Shown here piece by piece: positions 19,748 to 27,830 of a stretch of 64,000 nt of DNA. The notes under the pieces were generated by a model. That model was not told the DNA's origin. It saw only the letters and a list, made by a program, of their open reading frames with translations, and searched no databases. The stretch is from NCBI GenBank assembly GCA_944376235.1, contig CALWCA010000003.1:62001-126000 (forward strand), in the 5' to 3' direction. Origin of the DNA: an uncultured Clostridia bacterium. GTDB taxonomy: Bacteria; Bacillota; Clostridia; Oscillospirales; Feifaniaceae. Position numbers and translations under genes: made by a program. Position 1 is the stretch's first letter. Each line of letters begins with the position of its first letter.

Positions 19748-20673
19748 CGGCTTTTCAGCCCGAGCTGCGCGTGAGGGAGCTTGACACCTACAAGGCGATT
19801 TACTGCGGGCTGTGCCACTGCCTGCGCAGCCACTACGGGCTTGCCTCCTCGGCGGGGCTGTCTTATGATTTTGTCTTTCTGGCGGCGCTGGGGCTGGCAC
19901 TTGAAAAGGAGGAGCCGGAGCTCAGCCATCGCCGGTGCCTCACCCATCCCTTTCGGAAAAGGGCCTCCATTGCGGGAAAGCGCACCACGCTGTTTGCCGC
20001 AGCCATGCAGGTGCTGTTGGCCTGCTATAAGCTGGAAGACGACCTGGAGGACGAGAGCGGGGGCAAAAAGGTGCGGGCAAGGGCCGGCCTTGCGGCGCTC
20101 AGGGGCGCGCGGGCGGTGGCCGAGCGGGAGTATCCCGAGCTTGCGCAGCGCATGGGGGAGCAGCTCTCCCTGCTGGCGCAGGCACAAAGCAGGAAAGGCG
20201 AAAGCCTTGACAGCTATACCCACCACTCCGGCATGCTGCTGGCCGTCATTGCCGAGGAAATCGGGGAGGACGACATCCAGCGCCGGGTGCTGCACGAGAT
20301 CGGCTATCAGCTCGGCCGGTGGATTTACCTGATTGACGCGGCCGACGACTGGGAGCAAGACGTCTCTCTCGGGCGCTTTAACGCCCTGTATGAGGCGGGG
20401 CTTGCCGCCGGGGAGCGGCTTGACACAAAGAGGGTGTTTCAGCTTTTGAGCGACACCTCGGCCACGGTATATGCTTCGCTGCAGCTTTTGCCCTTGCGGC
20501 GCTATAAGGGCATTTTGGAAAACGTGGCGGGGCCGGGCATGGCGGCAAAGCAGCGCACGGTGCTTTTTGGCCGGAACAAGCCGGAGCCTGCGCCTGCGCA
20601 GGCCGGGGAGTCCCTTTTACTGAGTGCTTTGCAGGACGCAGGGGGGGCGGAAGAGGAAAACAGCAGCGTCTGA
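19732..20673 (+). CDS. DUF5685 family protein, all-helical with Asp-rich motifs
   Basis: I recognise this as DUF5685, a clostridial family of unknown function; 313 residues. Visible features are YCGLCHCL near the start (Cys25, Cys28, Cys30), a DDLED motif at 103-107, YTHHSG at 162-167 and an Asp cluster D202-D205-D206-D210 in [13 protein letters not shown], followed by GRFNAL. The two Asp-rich motifs and the order of helices recall squalene/phytoene-synthase-like enzymes; this is inference only. The C-terminal 40 residues are low-complexity. ATG 19732 overlaps the uvrA end by 16 bases, and a J-domain gene follows. Confidence 0.75.
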   Translation: MFGYLTAFQPELRVRELDTYKAIYCGLCHCLRSHYGLASSAGLSYDFVFLAALGLALEKEEPELSHRRCLTHPFRKRASIAGKRTTLFAAAMQVLLACYKLEDDLEDESGGKKVRARAGLAALRGARAVAEREYPELAQRMGEQLSLLAQAQSRKGESLDSYTHHSGMLLAVIAEEIGEDDIQRRVLHEIGYQLGRWIYLIDAADDWEQDVSLGRFNALYEAGLAAGERLDTKRVFQLLSDTSATVYASLQLLPLRRYKGILENVAGPGMAAKQRTVLFGRNKPEPAPAQAGESLLLSALQDAGGAEEENSSV

Positions 20674-20767
20674 CGGCTTGCCAAAGCAGCGCTCAGACAA
20701 AAACCAAAAAAGCTTTTTTCACATGTTTCCCGGCGTTTCACATATCCTGAACAACAAGGAGAGCAAC

Positions 20768-21367
20768 ATGAAAGATCCGTATGAGGTTTTGGGCGTATCT
20801 CACAACGCCAGCGAGCAGGAGATCAAGGCGGCCTACCGCGAGCTGGCCAAGAAATACCATCCCGACAACTATCAGAATAACCCGCTTGCAGACTTGGCGC
20901 AGGAGAAAATGCGTGAAATTAACGAGGCCTATGACGAGATTGTCAAGGAGCGCAGCAGCGGCCGCGCCTACGGGACGGGCGGCGGGCGCAGCGGCGGGAC
21001 GGGACAAAATTCCCTGTATGCACAGGTGCGCTCGCTGATCGTTGCAGGACGCATTGAAGACGCGCACCGTCTGCTCGACACTGTGACGGGCTCGCTGCGC
21101 ACGGCGGAGTGGTATTTTCTCATGGGCAACGTGCTTCAGCGAAAGGGCTGGCTGGCGGATGCAAGAACCTATTTTGAAGAGGCCGTGCGGCGTGATCCGC
21201 AAAATCAGGAATACCGGGCCGCGCTGACCGGCTTTGGTTCGCCCTTTGCCCAGGGGTCGGGAGCACCCTATGCCACGGCCTGCTGCCTGCCCTGCGGCGG
21301 TGGTTTTTGCGAGATGTGCACCACCATTTTGTGTGCCAACGCCATGTGTGACTGCTGCTGTCACTGA
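20768..21367 (+). CDS. J-domain protein with TPR-like middle and Cys-rich tail
   Basis: A 199-residue DnaJ-like co-chaperone. The J domain spans about residues 3-65 with the essential HPD at 31-33, then a Gly/Ser linker, then two TPR-like helix pairs (about 90-150, [26 protein letters not shown]). The last 31 residues hold ten Cys and end CDCCCH, a likely metal-binding or membrane-proximal tail. It lacks the DnaJ zinc domain, so it is not the housekeeping DnaJ. AAGGAG precedes ATG 20768. Genes for DUF5685 and a membrane protein flank it. Confidence 0.85.
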   Translation: MKDPYEVLGVSHNASEQEIKAAYRELAKKYHPDNYQNNPLADLAQEKMREINEAYDEIVKERSSGRAYGTGGGRSGGTGQNSLYAQVRSLIVAGRIEDAHRLLDTVTGSLRTAEWYFLMGNVLQRKGWLADARTYFEEAVRRDPQNQEYRAALTGFGSPFAQGSGAPYATACCLPCGGGFCEMCTTILCANAMCDCCCH

Positions 21368-21421
21368 TGCCGACACCGGCGTGAAGCGTGCCCTGTTTGT
21401 AAGAGAAAGGGGTGAGCCGGC

Positions 21422-21931
21422 ATAAAAACAAAAGAGATTACGGGCGGCGGGCTTTTTGCCGCTGCGGCCGTTGTCGTCATGGTATTTTCGGTTCCCTTCC
21501 CCTCGCTGACGCTGACCTGTGCGGCGCTGGCAGGCTTTTTGGTGCTCTTTGTCATGCTCAAGTGGGGCATGAAGTCGGCAGCGCTGTGCTATCTCACCGC
21601 ATCCATTTTGGCGCTTGTGCTCATTCCGAGAAAGGAGACGGCGCTGGAGTTTCTGCTTTTTTTCGGAGTCTATCCCATGCTCAAGCTGCGCGTGGAGCGC
21701 CATCCCAGTAAAGCTGTGTGCTGGGCGTGCAAGCTGCTTTTTTGCAATGCCATGCTGGCGGTGGGCTACGGCCTGTGCCTGCTGCTTGGCATTCCCATGG
21801 AGGAGATGAAGCAGCAGATGCTGCTTGCACTGCTGATGCTCAACGCCGTTTTTGTGCTTTACGACTGCTGCTTTACCCGTGTGATGCGCACCGTCATGCG
21901 CAGGTATTACAAGCTCTTTTTGAAAGAATAG
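21422..21931 (+). CDS. Small polytopic membrane protein, probable ATA start
   Basis: The 169-residue product has four or five hydrophobic helices and ends in a basic tail (RTVMRRYYKLFLKE). No family is recognised with confidence; the N-terminus K-T-K-E-I-T-G-G-G-L-F-A-A resembles ECF S-component-like proteins. The first ATG in frame (21479) has no ribosome binding site and would cut the first helix. An ATA at 21422 sits 6 bases after AAAGGGGTGA and gives a natural N-terminus. No ATG, GTG or TTG in frame lies between the upstream stop and 21479. Either ATA is used or the base is a sequencing or assembly error. Confidence 0.6.
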   Translation: MKTKEITGGGLFAAAAVVVMVFSVPFPSLTLTCAALAGFLVLFVMLKWGMKSAALCYLTASILALVLIPRKETALEFLLFFGVYPMLKLRVERHPSKAVCWACKLLFCNAMLAVGYGLCLLLGIPMEEMKQQMLLALLMLNAVFVLYDCCFTRVMRTVMRRYYKLFLKE

Positions 21932-22007
21932 AGAAAAAAGACGAATACGGGCGGGCGGGGGCTGCGGGCCCTTGCCGTGCGCCCCTCGAGAAAGGATACG
22001 GACACCC

Positions 22008-22652
22008 TTGCTGCAATCATTTTTACAGGATGCCATCTATTTGATTCCGGCCGTGCTGCTCTCGCTCTCGTTTCACGAGCTCAGCCACGGCTATGTGGCC
22101 TTCAAGCTGGGCGACCCCACGGCCAAGCAGGCAGGCCGCCTCACGCTCAACCCCCTTGCCCACATCGACCCTCTGGGAACGCTTTGCATGCTGATTTTCC
22201 GCTTTGGGTGGGCAAAGCCGGTGCCTGTCAACGTGATGTATTTTAAGGACAGGAAAAAGGGCATGGCCATCACTGCGGCGGCAGGCCCTTTGTCCAATCT
22301 TTTGCTGGCCTTTGTGTGCATGCTGCTCTTTGTGCCGGTGCTGGCTTACGCCGGCTGGACGACAATCGGGGGATATTTTGCCAACTTCTTGTACATCATG
22401 GTACTGATCAACGTGGGCCTTGCGGTTTTCAATCTGCTGCCTATTTCCCCCCTTGACGGCTCCAAGATTCTCTACGCCGTGCTGCCAAACAAGATTTATT
22501 TTTCGATTATGCAGTACGAGCGCTATTTTCAGCCGGTCTTGTTTTTGCTGTTGTGGACGGGGCTGCTCAGCCGCCCCATCTCCTTTTTGCGCGACGCCGT
22601 GATTGGCGGCATGCAGTTTTTGCTTCAGCCATTTTTTGCCCTGTTTTTTTAA
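22008..22652 (+). CDS. Site-2 protease family (M50) membrane metalloprotease
   Basis: A 214-residue intramembrane zinc protease. HELSH (His23, Glu24, His27) is the HExxH zinc site in the first helix, and the NLLPISPLDGSKIL segment (about 145-158) supplies the third ligand Asp of the NPDG-like motif. About five membrane helices are present. It lacks PDZ domains, so it is the compact YwhC-type rather than RseP. TTG 22008 follows GAAAGGA by about 11 bases. scpA starts 33 bases downstream, an arrangement common in clostridia. Its substrate is unknown. Confidence 0.85.
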   Translation: MLQSFLQDAIYLIPAVLLSLSFHELSHGYVAFKLGDPTAKQAGRLTLNPLAHIDPLGTLCMLIFRFGWAKPVPVNVMYFKDRKKGMAITAAAGPLSNLLLAFVCMLLFVPVLAYAGWTTIGGYFANFLYIMVLINVGLAVFNLLPISPLDGSKILYAVLPNKIYFSIMQYERYFQPVLFLLLWTGLLSRPISFLRDAVIGGMQFLLQPFFALFF

Positions 22653-22685
22653 GCGCTTTGATTTTCAGGGAGGTGACGCTTTGCC

Positions 22686-23411
22686 GTGCAGCAGATGACC
22701 TATACGCTTGATATGTTTGAAGGGCCGCTTGATTTGCTGCTGCATCTCATCGAGCAGCACAAGCTCGACATCAGGGACATCCCCATCGCGCTGCTGCTCG
22801 AGCAGTATATGGCGGCGCTTGACGCCCAGGGCGCCATTGACCCCGACAGCATGAGCGAGTTTTTGTTCATGGCCACCAAGCTCATTTATATCAAGTCGCG
22901 CATGCTGCTGCCGGTGGAGGAGGGGGAGGAAGATCCCCGCGCCGAGCTGGTGAGCATGCTGACAGACTATCTGCACTACAAGGAGCTGGCGGGAGAGCTG
23001 GAATGCCGCTATGAGCAATATGGTCGGGATCTTTTTGTCAGGGCCCAGGAGAAGACGGAGCAGCAGCCGCCCGAGCTGCGCCCTTTGCCATTGTCTGCGC
23101 TGCTCGAGGCATACAGGGCGGTTTTTCGAAGCAGCCTTCGGCGGGTTCCCCCGCCCATCGAAAGCTTTTCGGGCATCATTGTGCACAAGGCGGTGTCTGT
23201 GGCGACCAAGACCTTTGAGCTGCTGCGCGGACTGCTGCGCAAGGGCAGGCTGCGCGTGTATGACGTGATCTATTCCCAGAAAAGCAAGTCGGATGCCATT
23301 GCGGCGTTTATGGCCGTTTTGGAGCTTTGCGGACGCAGCCGCGTTTGCCTTTCGGGAGAGGGGGAGCGAATGGAGCTCACCTTGAAAAAGGAGGGACAAG
23401 CCGTTGTCTAA
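22686..23411 (+). CDS. scpA: Segregation and condensation protein A (kleisin)
   Basis: Kleisin subunit that bridges the SMC heads in chromosome condensation. The 241-residue protein begins with the family signature FEGPLDLLLHLIEQHKLDIRDIPI and has the KLIYIKSRMLLP stretch; the C-terminal winged helix (about 165-235) binds the SMC cap. GTG 22686 follows AGGGAGGTGA. Its stop overlaps the scpB start by 8 bases, as is usual for this pair. Confidence 0.95.
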   Translation: MQQMTYTLDMFEGPLDLLLHLIEQHKLDIRDIPIALLLEQYMAALDAQGAIDPDSMSEFLFMATKLIYIKSRMLLPVEEGEEDPRAELVSMLTDYLHYKELAGELECRYEQYGRDLFVRAQEKTEQQPPELRPLPLSALLEAYRAVFRSSLRRVPPPIESFSGIIVHKAVSVATKTFELLRGLLRKGRLRVYDVIYSQKSKSDAIAAFMAVLELCGRSRVCLSGEGERMELTLKKEGQAVV

Positions 23412-23994
23412 CCTGCAGGACGTTCAGGTCAGCCTGCCGGCGGGCAGGGAAGAGCAGGCCATTGAGGCCGTTTTGTTTGCGGCGGGCGAGCCGGTGGAAC
23501 TTGAGATGCTGGCGCGGGCCTTCGGCATGCCCTCAAAACAAATGCAGGAGCTGCTGGACAACATGCGCTTTTCCTACAATCAGCAAAGCAGGGGCATTCA
23601 GATGCTGCGGCTGGGAAATGCCTATCAGCTCTGCTCCCGCAAGGAATTTTCCGAATGCGTGCGCGCTGTGCTTGATAAAAAGCGGGAGGTTTCCCTGTCT
23701 GCGGCGGCGCTTGAGGTTTTGGCCATTGCGGCATACAACCAGCCTGTCACCAGGGCTTTTCTGGAGCAGGTGCGTGGGGTGGACAGTTCGGGCGTAGTGG
23801 CCTCGCTGCTGGACAAGGGGCTGCTTGAGGAGAGAGGACGCCTTGACGTTCCGGGGCGTCCCATGCAGTTTGGGACAACGGCCCGGTTTTTGAGATGCTT
23901 TGGCCTCTCTTCGCTTGACGATTTGCCGCCGGTGGACGAAAACGGCGCTTTGATTGCCCAGCTTCAGCTCGAGGAGCAGCCGGAGCAGCCGTAA
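23404..23994 (+). CDS. scpB: Segregation and condensation protein B
   Basis: Dimeric winged-helix partner of ScpA, 196 residues. Conserved stretches are AIEAVLFAAGEPV near the start, SLSAAALEVLAIAAYNQPVTRAFLEQVRGVDSS (split here only by reading) and LLEERGRLDVPGRPMQFGTT, where the last matches the family's GRP-ly-TT signature. TTG 23404 is inside the end of scpA and the pair is translationally coupled. Confidence 0.95.
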   Translation: MSNLQDVQVSLPAGREEQAIEAVLFAAGEPVELEMLARAFGMPSKQMQELLDNMRFSYNQQSRGIQMLRLGNAYQLCSRKEFSECVRAVLDKKREVSLSAAALEVLAIAAYNQPVTRAFLEQVRGVDSSGVVASLLDKGLLEERGRLDVPGRPMQFGTTARFLRCFGLSSLDDLPPVDENGALIAQLQLEEQPEQP

Positions 23995-24136
23995 AAAAGA
24001 TCCCTTGCGGAAAAACAGGCAAAAAAAGAATGGAAGAGGCGCTGCTGGAGAACACTGAAAGCGGCCCCTGAAGGGGCGCCCTTGTTCCTTTGCAGGAGGA
24101 AAAGACGGACCGCTTTTCAAAAAGGGGGGTGACGGG

Positions 24137-24847
24137 ATGCGATGGTACACGATAGTCTTGGCAATCCTGCTTTTGCTGGGGCTGACGCTGATGCTTCGCT
24201 TTGGCGTGCGGCTGACAAGCCATGCCGGCAGGACAAGCCTGGCCCTTCAGGTGGGCGGCATATCGGTGCTTCGCCTGCCCCTGGGAGAGCGGCGTCCCCC
24301 GAAGGTGGGAAGGAGAAAAAAGAAAAAAAAGGAAGAGACCGCCCCGCGTGCAAAGCAAAAGGATGCAGGCAAAAAGGAGGAGCTTTCCCGCCTTTTGGCG
24401 GCGGCAAGCGATGTGGATTTTGTATTAGAGACGCTGCGAAAAGGCCTGACGGTGACAAGGGAAAAGCTGCTGCGCCGCATCGTGGTCAATCGCCTGACCG
24501 TCCACATTGCGGTTGCCGCGCAGGATCCCATGAAGACGACGCTTGGCTATGGCGCCCTGTCTGCCTCGATCTATACGGCGGCGTCGGCACTCAGCCGCCT
24601 CGTGCGGATAAAGCACAGGGATATTGCGCTGGCGCCCGATTACGCGGGGGTGGCCTGCACAGTGGTGCTGGACATTCAAATTTGGCTGCGGCTGTGGCAG
24701 ATTGTGTTTGCCGTTGCAGGATACGCTGCGCTGTGGCGGGAGACTTTGGACATCCTGAAGAAAAAGGCGGCTGACGGGGCAAAGGAGCAGGGGAACACTG
24801 CTCCGGCAAAGGCTTCGTCCAACAAGAGCGCCGCCGCGCAGGCCTGA
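24137..24847 (+). CDS. DUF2953 domain protein
   Basis: A 236-residue protein with one N-terminal membrane helix (WYTIVLAILLLLGLTLML), a highly basic Lys-rich linker (about 55-80) and a DUF2953-like region with AAQDPMKTTLGYG and a second hydrophobic segment near residues 178-195. The function is unknown. In sporulating Firmicutes this family is regularly paired with ytfJ (gerW), and here ytfJ follows after 89 bases. AAGGGGGG precedes the ATG. Confidence 0.75.
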   Translation: MRWYTIVLAILLLLGLTLMLRFGVRLTSHAGRTSLALQVGGISVLRLPLGERRPPKVGRRKKKKKEETAPRAKQKDAGKKEELSRLLAAASDVDFVLETLRKGLTVTREKLLRRIVVNRLTVHIAVAAQDPMKTTLGYGALSASIYTAASALSRLVRIKHRDIALAPDYAGVACTVVLDIQIWLRLWQIVFAVAGYAALWRETLDILKKKAADGAKEQGNTAPAKASSNKSAAAQA

Positions 24848-24936
24848 GCGGGTTCTGGAGCACTGCTCGGCCTTGCTAAAACATGCCGATATCGTTTAAA
24901 AACATATAAAAAAACAAAGAAAAAGAGGTGTTTCAA

Positions 24937-25344
24937 ATGAATGAGCATCCCATTCAGGGCATGGCGGAATCGATTTTGGAGAACATCAACCAGATGGTAG
25001 ACGTCAATACCATTGTGGGAGAACCCATTATCACGCCGAGCGGCGTGACCATCATTCCCATTTCCAAGGTGTCGGTGGGCTTCGGGCTTGGCGGCGGGGA
25101 TTTCAGGCCGACGACCCCCGAGGAGCGCAAATGCACCCCCTTTGGAGGCGGCGGCGGCGGAGCGCTGACCATCACCCCCATCGCTTTTTTGACGGTGTCT
25201 GGCGAAAATGTCAAGCTCATCACGATTGACCGCAACGAGACCACGGTGGACAAAGCCCTGGCCATGGCCCCCGAAATGGTGGACAAGGTGGCAAACACGG
25301 TATCTGCGCTTTTCAAAAAGGATTCGGACAAAAGCGGCAGCTAA
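24937..25344 (+). CDS. ytfJ: GerW/YtfJ family sporulation protein
   Basis: A 135-residue member of the YtfJ (GerW) family, made during sporulation and needed for normal germination in Bacillus. Conserved text includes HPIQGMAESILENI, TIVGEPI, the Gly-rich loops GFGLGGGDF and FGGGGGGALTITPIAFL, and a C-terminal amphipathic helix. ATG 24937 has AAGAGGTG six bases upstream; a GTG at 24928 is inside that site and was rejected. It is paired with DUF2953. Confidence 0.9.
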   Translation: MNEHPIQGMAESILENINQMVDVNTIVGEPIITPSGVTIIPISKVSVGFGLGGGDFRPTTPEERKCTPFGGGGGGALTITPIAFLTVSGENVKLITIDRNETTVDKALAMAPEMVDKVANTVSALFKKDSDKSGS

Positions 25345-25439
25345 GCAGTCAAAAGCCGGCAGGCTCTGCGGGCCTTGTGAGGCCCGTAAAGAAAAGGAGG
25401 GCTTGTGCGCCCTCACAAGGCCGACTTGGCGTTTGGACA

Positions 25440-25475
25440 AAATTCCCCGGACAGCCCTCTGCCCGGGGAATTTTT
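25440..25475 (+). terminator. Terminator after ytfJ
   Basis: An 11-bp stem, AAATTCCCCGG with its complement, around a 12-base loop and ending in a T-run. It separates ytfJ from the carboxypeptidase gene. A smaller hairpin lies at 25369-25386. Confidence 0.8.
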
Positions 25476-25567
25476 CGTCTTGCGCCGGGCCGGCAAAGCC
25501 CCCTTTTTTGCGACTAGCTCTTTTTTGTTTCTCATATACTATGAGCGAAACCACATGCGGGAAAGGG

Positions 25568-26707
25568 ATGGACGAGAGCTTGAGATGGAACAAAAGGGGA
25601 ATTGCAGCAGGGGTTTTGGCTTTTTTGTACGCAGTGTGCCTGGCTTTTCCGGCTTCGGCAAAGGCATTTTCTGCCCAGGGCGCGGCTTTGATGGAGGCTC
25701 AGAGCGGGCAGCTTCTCTTTGGTCAAAATGAAAACGAAAGGCTGCCCATGGCTTCCACCACCAAAATCATGACGGCGCTTGTGGCAATAGAGAACGGGGA
25801 CCCGGAGCAGCTTTGCGTTGTTTCGGGGCACGCCGCAGGGGTAGAGGGCTCTTCCCTGTACCTTAAAGAGGGGGAGGTCTATACGCTTGCGCAGCTTCTC
25901 TACGGGCTGCTGCTGCGCTCGGGAAACGACGCTGCGACCGTAATAGCCGAGAGCGTGGGGGGAAGTGAGCAGGCCTTTGTAGATCTGATGAACGAGAGGG
26001 CGGCGCAAATGGGGCTGGAGAACACCCATTTTGACAATCCCACCGGGCTTGACGGAGACACCCACTATACGACGGCAAGGGAGCTTGCGATGCTGACGGC
26101 CTGCGCACTGCAAAACGAGGAGTTTTGCAAGTATTTCGGCGCCAGGCAGTATGTCATTGGGGAAACTTCAACGCATGAGGGGCGCACCCTTGTCAACAAG
26201 CACCGGCTGCTGACCCTGCGCGAGGACGTCATCGGGGGGAAGACGGGATATACCAAGGCGTCGGGCCGAAGCTTGGTTACGGCGGCGCGCAGCGACGGCA
26301 TGACGCTGGTGGCAGTGACTATCAATGACCCCAACGACTGGGCCGACCATGAAGAGCTGCTGGACTGGGGATTTGAAAGCTATGAATGTGTGGATGCGTC
26401 AAAGCTCCTGCGTCCGCAGAGGATTCCCCTGGCAGGGGGCGGGAGCCTGGAGGCCAGAGCGGCGCAGCCGGTTTTTGTGGCGCTGCCAAAGGGGGAAAAA
26501 GAGCAGCTTAAGGTGACTTACTACCTGCCGAGATTTTGCTACGGCAGCATCGGATTGATGCAGGAGCTGGGGAAGGCGTCGGTGACGCTGCAGGGAGAAG
26601 AGGTGGTTTCCCTGCCCATGGTGTGCTGGCGAAAAGATGTGCCGCAGAAGGCGAAACGTGGGATTTGGGAATTGATAACCGATGCAATTTGTACTATACT
26701 GAAATGA
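25568..26707 (+). CDS. D-alanyl-D-alanine carboxypeptidase (peptidase S11)
   Basis: A penicillin-binding protein 5-like enzyme that trims the terminal D-Ala of peptidoglycan stem peptides outside the membrane. It has a cleavable signal peptide (GVLAFLYAVCLAFPASAKA) and the three active-site motifs in order: STTK with nucleophile Ser63, SGN at 118-120 and KTG at 225-227. A C-terminal beta domain follows and the protein ends in a short amphipathic anchor (IWELITDAICTIL). The start is uncertain: ATG 25541 lacks a ribosome binding site, ATG 25568 touches GGGAAAGGG, and TTG 25580 has good spacing. DacF or DacB identity is not assigned. Confidence 0.9.
   Translation: MDESLRWNKRGIAAGVLAFLYAVCLAFPASAKAFSAQGAALMEAQSGQLLFGQNENERLPMASTTKIMTALVAIENGDPEQLCVVSGHAAGVEGSSLYLKEGEVYTLAQLLYGLLLRSGNDAATVIAESVGGSEQAFVDLMNERAAQMGLENTHFDNPTGLDGDTHYTTARELAMLTACALQNEEFCKYFGARQYVIGETSTHEGRTLVNKHRLLTLREDVIGGKTGYTKASGRSLVTAARSDGMTLVAVTINDPNDWADHEELLDWGFESYECVDASKLLRPQRIPLAGGGSLEARAAQPVFVALPKGEKEQLKVTYYLPRFCYGSIGLMQELGKASVTLQGEEVVSLPMVCWRKDVPQKAKRGIWELITDAICTILK
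26672..26700 (+). promoter_or_regulatory. Sigma-A promoter for rluB, inside the carboxypeptidase 3' end
   Basis: TTGATA (26672-26677) and TATACT (26695-26700) are 17 bp apart. They overlap the last codons of the carboxypeptidase and lie about 40 bases before the rluB start. Confidence 0.7.
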
Positions 26708-26737
26708 GCCGAAAGAAACGGCTGGAAGGGGAGAACA

Positions 26738-27505
26738 TTGGAGCGACGGTTACAAAAATATCTGGCCGACTGCGGGCTGTGCTCGCGCCGCGCCGCCGAG
26801 CAGCTCATTGAGCAGGGCCGCGTGACGGTCAACGGCGCCGTGGCGCAGATCGGCTGCAAGGTGGACGACGGCGACTGCGTTGCGGTGGACGGACGGGTGA
26901 TTGGGCAAAAACGGGCGCCGCACACCTATATCATGCTGCACAAGCCGCGCGGCTACATTACAACCATGAAAGACGAGCAGGGCCGCCGGTGTGTGGCCGA
27001 CCTGCTGACCGGGCTGCGCGCCCGTGCGGTGCCGGTGGGCCGGCTTGACCGCAATTCGGAGGGCCTGCTTCTGCTGACCGACGACGGCGAGCTGCTCTAC
27101 CGCCTGACCCACCCGGCGCACGAGGTGGAAAAATGCTATCTCGTCACACTGCGGGGAGCCGTGGAGGATTCTCTTATTGAGGCGCTGGGGGGAGAGCTTT
27201 TGCTCGACGGGGAAAAGCTCAAGCCGGTGGGGGTCAGGCTGCTCAAACGGGAGCCCGAAAAGACCATTTTGCAGATGACGCTGACCGAGGGCAAAAACCG
27301 CCAGATCCGGCGCATGTGCGAGCAGGTGGGCGTGGAGGTCATCCGGCTCAAACGCGTGTCGGAGGGCGGCATTCGCCTGGCTGGCCTCAAGAGCGGCCAC
27401 TGGCGGCAGCTGACCGAGCAGGAGGTTGCCCATCTGAAAGAGATTGCGGGAATGGCCCCTTGTGCGGCCGGAAGAAGTAAAAGACAAAGGAGTTTTTCAA
27501 CATGA
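26738..27505 (+). CDS. rluB: RluB-type 23S rRNA pseudouridine synthase
   Basis: A 255-residue RsuA/RluB-family enzyme. The N-terminal S4 domain (RLQKYLADCGLCSRRAAEQLI) precedes the catalytic domain with KPRGYITT, the active-site motif VGRLDRNSEGLLLLT and the family C-motif EGKNRQIRRMC. In Firmicutes this gene often follows scpAB and modifies U2605 (E. coli numbering) of 23S rRNA; target assignment is by family only. TTG 26738 follows GGAAGGGGAG. The stop overlaps the next gene as ATGA. Confidence 0.9.
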   Translation: MERRLQKYLADCGLCSRRAAEQLIEQGRVTVNGAVAQIGCKVDDGDCVAVDGRVIGQKRAPHTYIMLHKPRGYITTMKDEQGRRCVADLLTGLRARAVPVGRLDRNSEGLLLLTDDGELLYRLTHPAHEVEKCYLVTLRGAVEDSLIEALGGELLLDGEKLKPVGVRLLKREPEKTILQMTLTEGKNRQIRRMCEQVGVEVIRLKRVSEGGIRLAGLKSGHWRQLTEQEVAHLKEIAGMAPCAAGRSKRQRSFST

Positions 27506-27825
27506 TCACCATGAAACTTTCCTCCCCCCAGTCCTACGGCCTGTGGGACGGGGATCGCCTGTTGGCCGAGTGCGCCTTTTCCATGGAAAAGGACGCCCTT
27601 CTGATTGAGCGCATCGACGTTTTTGAGCCTGTGGAGGGGCTGAATGCCTATGATGCACTGCTGCGCGCCGTGGTCTCCTTCATGGAGCCCTTTTCCCCGA
27701 AGAGTGTGCGGTGCCGCGTGCCGGAGCTCTTTGACGAGCTGACGGCGCTGCGCTTTGTCCGCAAAGGGGACGCGGTGGAGAGCACGCCCGAAGAGGTCAT
27801 GCGCCACCTCTGCTGCGAAGGGTAA
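27502..27825 (+). CDS. Small conserved-looking protein of unknown function
   Basis: A 107-residue protein with no recognised family. It has a strand-turn-strand start (MKLSSPQSYGLWDGDRLLA), a central LIERIDVFEPV strand, a helix (AYDALLRAVVSFM) and an ending that contains LRFVRKGDAV, an overall order loosely like a truncated GNAT or acyl-transferase half. AAAGGAG precedes the ATG and the start overlaps the rluB stop by 4 bases, so it is probably real and coupled. A BaiN-type flavoprotein follows 5 bases later. Confidence 0.65.
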   Translation: MITMKLSSPQSYGLWDGDRLLAECAFSMEKDALLIERIDVFEPVEGLNAYDALLRAVVSFMEPFSPKSVRCRVPELFDELTALRFVRKGDAVESTPEEVMRHLCCEG

Positions 27826-27830
27826 CGGCG

